A DNA stretch of 64,000 nt from Muribaculaceae bacterium. GTDB taxonomy: Bacteria > Bacteroidota > Bacteroidia > Bacteroidales > Muribaculaceae. The position numbers and the translations under genes are program-made. The notes beneath the pieces were generated by a model. That model made no database searches, had not been told where the DNA came from, and saw only the letters and a program-made list of their open reading frames with translations. Location of the stretch: contig JAFQSX010000032.1 of the NCBI GenBank assembly GCA_017409345.1, positions 1 to 64,000 of the forward strand, given 5' to 3'. Below, in pieces: positions 61,773-64,000 of the stretch (positions are counted from its first letter, which is position 1; the number at the start of each line of letters is the position of its first letter).

Positions 61773-61822
61773 AACAAGAAGGAGATGTGTTATGTTATTA
61801 ACACATCTCCTTCTTGTTTAAG
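61773..61822 (+). terminator. Terminator of the DUF4836 gene
   Basis: A 20-bp perfect stem pairs 61773-61792 with 61799-61818 around a 6-nt loop (AACAAGAAGGAG.. with ..CTCCTTCTTGTT). Confidence 0.85.
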
Positions 61823-62139
61823 ATATTATTATTGGGCAAAACATCTTCAAGAATAAATACGATCCTAGTGGAATTGATTAATATGAGGCCGTTTTAGCAC
61901 CATAGTGGATACTCCAACTTCAATGCTCAAATTTAACTTTATTCCAAGCATTATCTATGCAAATTCGCATTGGTTTGTAATAGGTTACATTTTGCTGAAT
62001 TCAAATAAATTGGATATATTGCACTCATTGACACTATTGTCTTACAGCTATTCAAAATATTACCTTAGTCGTCAGTCAATGCGTGTGGATGGATATAATT
62101 CAACAAAAGAGATGTCTTGTATATGTTGTCTTTTGCGTT
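61823..62139. other. 317-nt stretch without a supported gene
   Basis: It lies between the DUF4836 terminator and the 3-prime end of the YitT gene. An open frame on plus (61905-62207, GTG start) runs into the YitT gene and has no signal, motif or family resemblance; I do not call it. No hairpin or promoter stands out. Confidence 0.6.
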
Positions 62140-63114
62140 TTATGCTAATGATTCGGGATGCCCACTTGAAGAGGCTATTTCTTCATCATTTTTTATCGGT
62201 TTCATAGACCGATTGTCGGTTGGCTTCATTTTGAGTTTTATCTCATCAAATCCTTGCCCATACACACCATTAACATTGGCTTGTGTGATGAATGCGTTAT
62301 TGTCAATAGACTTAATAATGCGGAATATTGTGACCGATTCAATTTTACGACACATTACTAATAGCACTTTAACATCTTGTTTACTATACCATCCGGTACC
62401 ATTTAGTACGGTACAACCACGATTGGCCTCGTTGTTTATCGCTGTTGCTATTTCTTTCCATTTGGGAGAGAAGATTGTAAATTGTACGGCTTGTCGGTTG
62501 GTGTTGATAATCATGTCGGCAACAATTGAAGCCACAAAAAGCACGACTAAACCATATACAATCTTATTGATGTCTTGAAATAATATGTAAGATGATGAAA
62601 TAATGAAAAAGTCGGTGTAAAGCATTGTTCGACCGATGCTTACGTTGCTTTTTTTGGACACCATTGCAGCCACAATGTCTGTGCCTCCTGTACTACCATT
62701 GTGTGTAAACGCCATACCGATACCAAGTCCACAACAAACACCACCAATCAGTACATTCATAAATGTCTCGCCTTGTACTAATGGCTTTCCTCCAAGTAAG
62801 TCAAGGAAAAATGGTTGCATAAAACCAATCATTATAGAGATGACAGTAGCCCCAAAAATAGTGCGAAGTACAAATCGTTTTCCAACGATTTTATAGGCAA
62901 AGGCTAGTAATAAAAGGTTTATACTATATTGTGTTATTGCAACAGGTATGTCAAATGCAAAATAAATCAATGAGCCTATACCTGATACTCCTCCCATAAC
63001 CACTTTTTCGGGAAGGATGAAAGCCGTAAACCCAAAAGAATAAATTGCAATACCAAGGACTATCATGATGTAATCCTTTGATGAAATCCATAAATTTTTA
63101 CTACTTAAACGCAT
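62140..63114 (-). CDS. YitT family membrane protein
   Basis: A 324-residue protein with five to six TM helices in the first 200 residues (IMIVLGIAIYSFGFTAFILPEKVVMGGVSGIGSLIY, FMNVLIGGVCCGLGIGMAFTHNGSTGGTDIVAAM) and a C-terminal cytoplasmic DUF2179 domain (about 225-300: FTIFSPKWKEIATAINNEANRGCTVLNGTGWYS). The motif NGSTGGTDI is the YitT signature. I start at the ATG ending at 63114, about 20 nt after the promoter; the open frame reaches 34 codons further but through the promoter. Transport role suggested for the family, substrate unknown. Confidence 0.92.
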   Translation of the reverse strand: MRLSSKNLWISSKDYIMIVLGIAIYSFGFTAFILPEKVVMGGVSGIGSLIYFAFDIPVAITQYSINLLLLAFAYKIVGKRFVLRTIFGATVISIMIGFMQPFFLDLLGGKPLVQGETFMNVLIGGVCCGLGIGMAFTHNGSTGGTDIVAAMVSKKSNVSIGRTMLYTDFFIISSSYILFQDINKIVYGLVVLFVASIVADMIINTNRQAVQFTIFSPKWKEIATAINNEANRGCTVLNGTGWYSKQDVKVLLVMCRKIESVTIFRIIKSIDNNAFITQANVNGVYGQGFDEIKLKMKPTDNRSMKPIKNDEEIASSSGHPESLA

Positions 63115-63132
63115 GTTGATTTTATTTGTTCT

Positions 63133-63163
63133 CAAAGTTAATATTAAATTTACAATCGGCAAG
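63133..63163 (-). promoter_or_regulatory. Promoter of the YitT gene
   Basis: On minus CTTG (63160-63163), 19 nt, TAACTTTG (63133-63140). Transcription would begin just before the ATG at 63114. Confidence 0.7.
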
Positions 63164-63307
63164 TCTCTTTTTGAGATTTTTTTGTTTGTGGTATATTTTT
63201 GTAGGATATTGGTCAAATTGGACTATGCTAAATTTATTTGCTGAAAAGTTAGGGAATAGTTCATTATTTTTTATAATTTTGAGAGTTGAAAAATTTATGA
63301 AATAAAA

Positions 63308-64000
63308 ATGAAGAATAGAATATTTGTAACAATACTTTTTGCATTGTTAATGTCCAAAAGCCTTGTCGCCGAAGAATTGATGTTTTTTAATACCGATAAG
63401 GCTTCTAAATTTTTAGAATGTGATGTACATGCCATTGTCGGAACCTCGGTGTTATCACAAGATTATGCCGACCATGTACCATCAATAACAGCGGTCAATG
63501 TTTCTCCGGGGTGTGGAGGCGGAATTGGTGCATCCGTGCAATTTGCCTTTAAAGATTTCTTTGCGATAGGTACCGGTCTTGACCTTATGGCAATAAATAA
63601 CAAATACTCAATGGCTCTGATTGATGTAAAAGGGTCAGGGTCGCATTGCAGTGCATTCGTCTCCAATCAGGCATTTAATGTGACGATTCCTTTATATGTT
63701 TCAGTGCGATTTAATGTGGCGTCTAACGTGAGGTGGAATGTTGATGGAGGTATATATTTTGGATTAGGTATAGGAGGAACACAAAAGGCTGATACCTATA
63801 CAACAACTCAAAATGAATTAGGGCAAATTGTAACTAAATATCAACATTATAAATGGGACTATTATAATGAGACGCACCCAATTATTCATACTATTGACGA
63901 TGTTGATTGGGGATTGATTATTGGCACTAATTTGTTGTTTCACAGCCATTATAAAGTTGGGGTAGAGGCTCGTGTGAGTACCAAAAATGCTACTGCTGAT
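63308..64000 (+). CDS. Outer membrane beta-barrel-like protein, cut by window edge
   Basis: From the ATG at 63308 the frame stays open for 231 codons to the window end. It starts with a signal peptide (MKNRIFVTILFALLMSKSLVA, Ala at about 21), then Gly-rich amphipathic strands (GCGGGIGASVQFAFKDFFAIGTGLDLMAI, VTIPLYVSVRFNVASNVRWNVDGGIYFGLGIGG) like the PorT/outer membrane beta-barrel family of Bacteroidetes. The C-terminus is missing. The product probably sits in the outer membrane; function unknown. Confidence 0.75.
   Translation, partial: MKNRIFVTILFALLMSKSLVAEELMFFNTDKASKFLECDVHAIVGTSVLSQDYADHVPSITAVNVSPGCGGGIGASVQFAFKDFFAIGTGLDLMAINNKYSMALIDVKGSGSHCSAFVSNQAFNVTIPLYVSVRFNVASNVRWNVDGGIYFGLGIGGTQKADTYTTTQNELGQIVTKYQHYKWDYYNETHPIIHTIDDVDWGLIIGTNLLFHSHYKVGVEARVSTKNATAD

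Noticed and set aside
61905-62207. 100-codon open frame on plus upstream of and inside the YitT gene
   Set aside because: GTG start, no signal or motif, overlaps the 3-prime end of a well-supported gene on the other strand.

Overview
The window looks like a chromosomal segment of a Bacteroidales bacterium, most likely a Muribaculaceae or related gut lineage. Five signs support this. Promoters have the Bacteroidetes form TTTG-N19-21-TAnnTTTG (for example upstream of rplM, rplU, pyrE, tRNA-Leu and the tRNA-tuf cluster). Shine-Dalgarno sites are mostly absent. There are two C-terminal sorting tails of the type IX secretion kind. The ribosomal proteins and RNA polymerase subunits are Bacteroidetes-like. 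Families typical of the phylum (DUF4836, DUF6056, DUF2752/TM2) are present. The genus assignment is inference; no rRNA is present.

Layout. 1-3.3 kb: minus-strand ribosomal operon rplM-rpsI-rpsB-tsf. 3.4-6.2 kb: an ABC transporter operon with its own YtrA-type GntR regulator, a candidate operator and a novel fourth gene. 6.3-9.7 kb: two lipoproteins, a structured RNA and a cell-wall amidase. 9.8-10.5 kb: rplU-rpmA. 10.6-13.6 kb: pyrE, an SRPBCC protein, argH and a degenerate Rieske-like lipoprotein in one operon. 13.8-26.2 kb: three secreted proteins, namely a low-complexity Asn/Gly/Pro protein, a GHL10-type glycoside hydrolase and a 2591-residue subtilisin. 26.7-30.1 kb: an HD protein, a frameshifted metallophosphatase, a second copy of the structured RNA, TM2 and DUF2752 proteins, and tRNA-Leu. 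29.8-36 kb: an RND efflux operon ending in a PII-like gene. 36-46.5 kb: ilvA, a malic enzyme/phosphotransacetylase fusion, a DUF6056 membrane protein, an NfnAB-like pair, a gamma carbonic anhydrase and aminopeptidase P. 46.7-59.9 kb: a tRNA cluster, tuf, tRNA-Trp, secE, nusG, rplKAJL and rpoBC. 60-64 kb: a DUF4836 lipoprotein, a YitT membrane protein and the start of a beta-barrel-like protein cut by the window edge.

Most of the window is housekeeping. The least expected signal is a pair of related structured RNAs (about 7943-8097 on minus and 28677-28830 on plus). They share blocks of sequence, differ by compensatory changes in their stems, and end in the same GTCCACG plus U-run. Their rod shape recalls 6S RNA, but I cannot prove the identity. 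Other points worth a second look are the operator overlapping the start of the GntR/ABC operon, the (GC)3 frameshift that separates a signal peptide from a phosphatase, the Rieske fold without its histidines, the PII-like gene at the end of an efflux operon, and a tRNA-Gly in which G19-C56 seems replaced by A19-U56.
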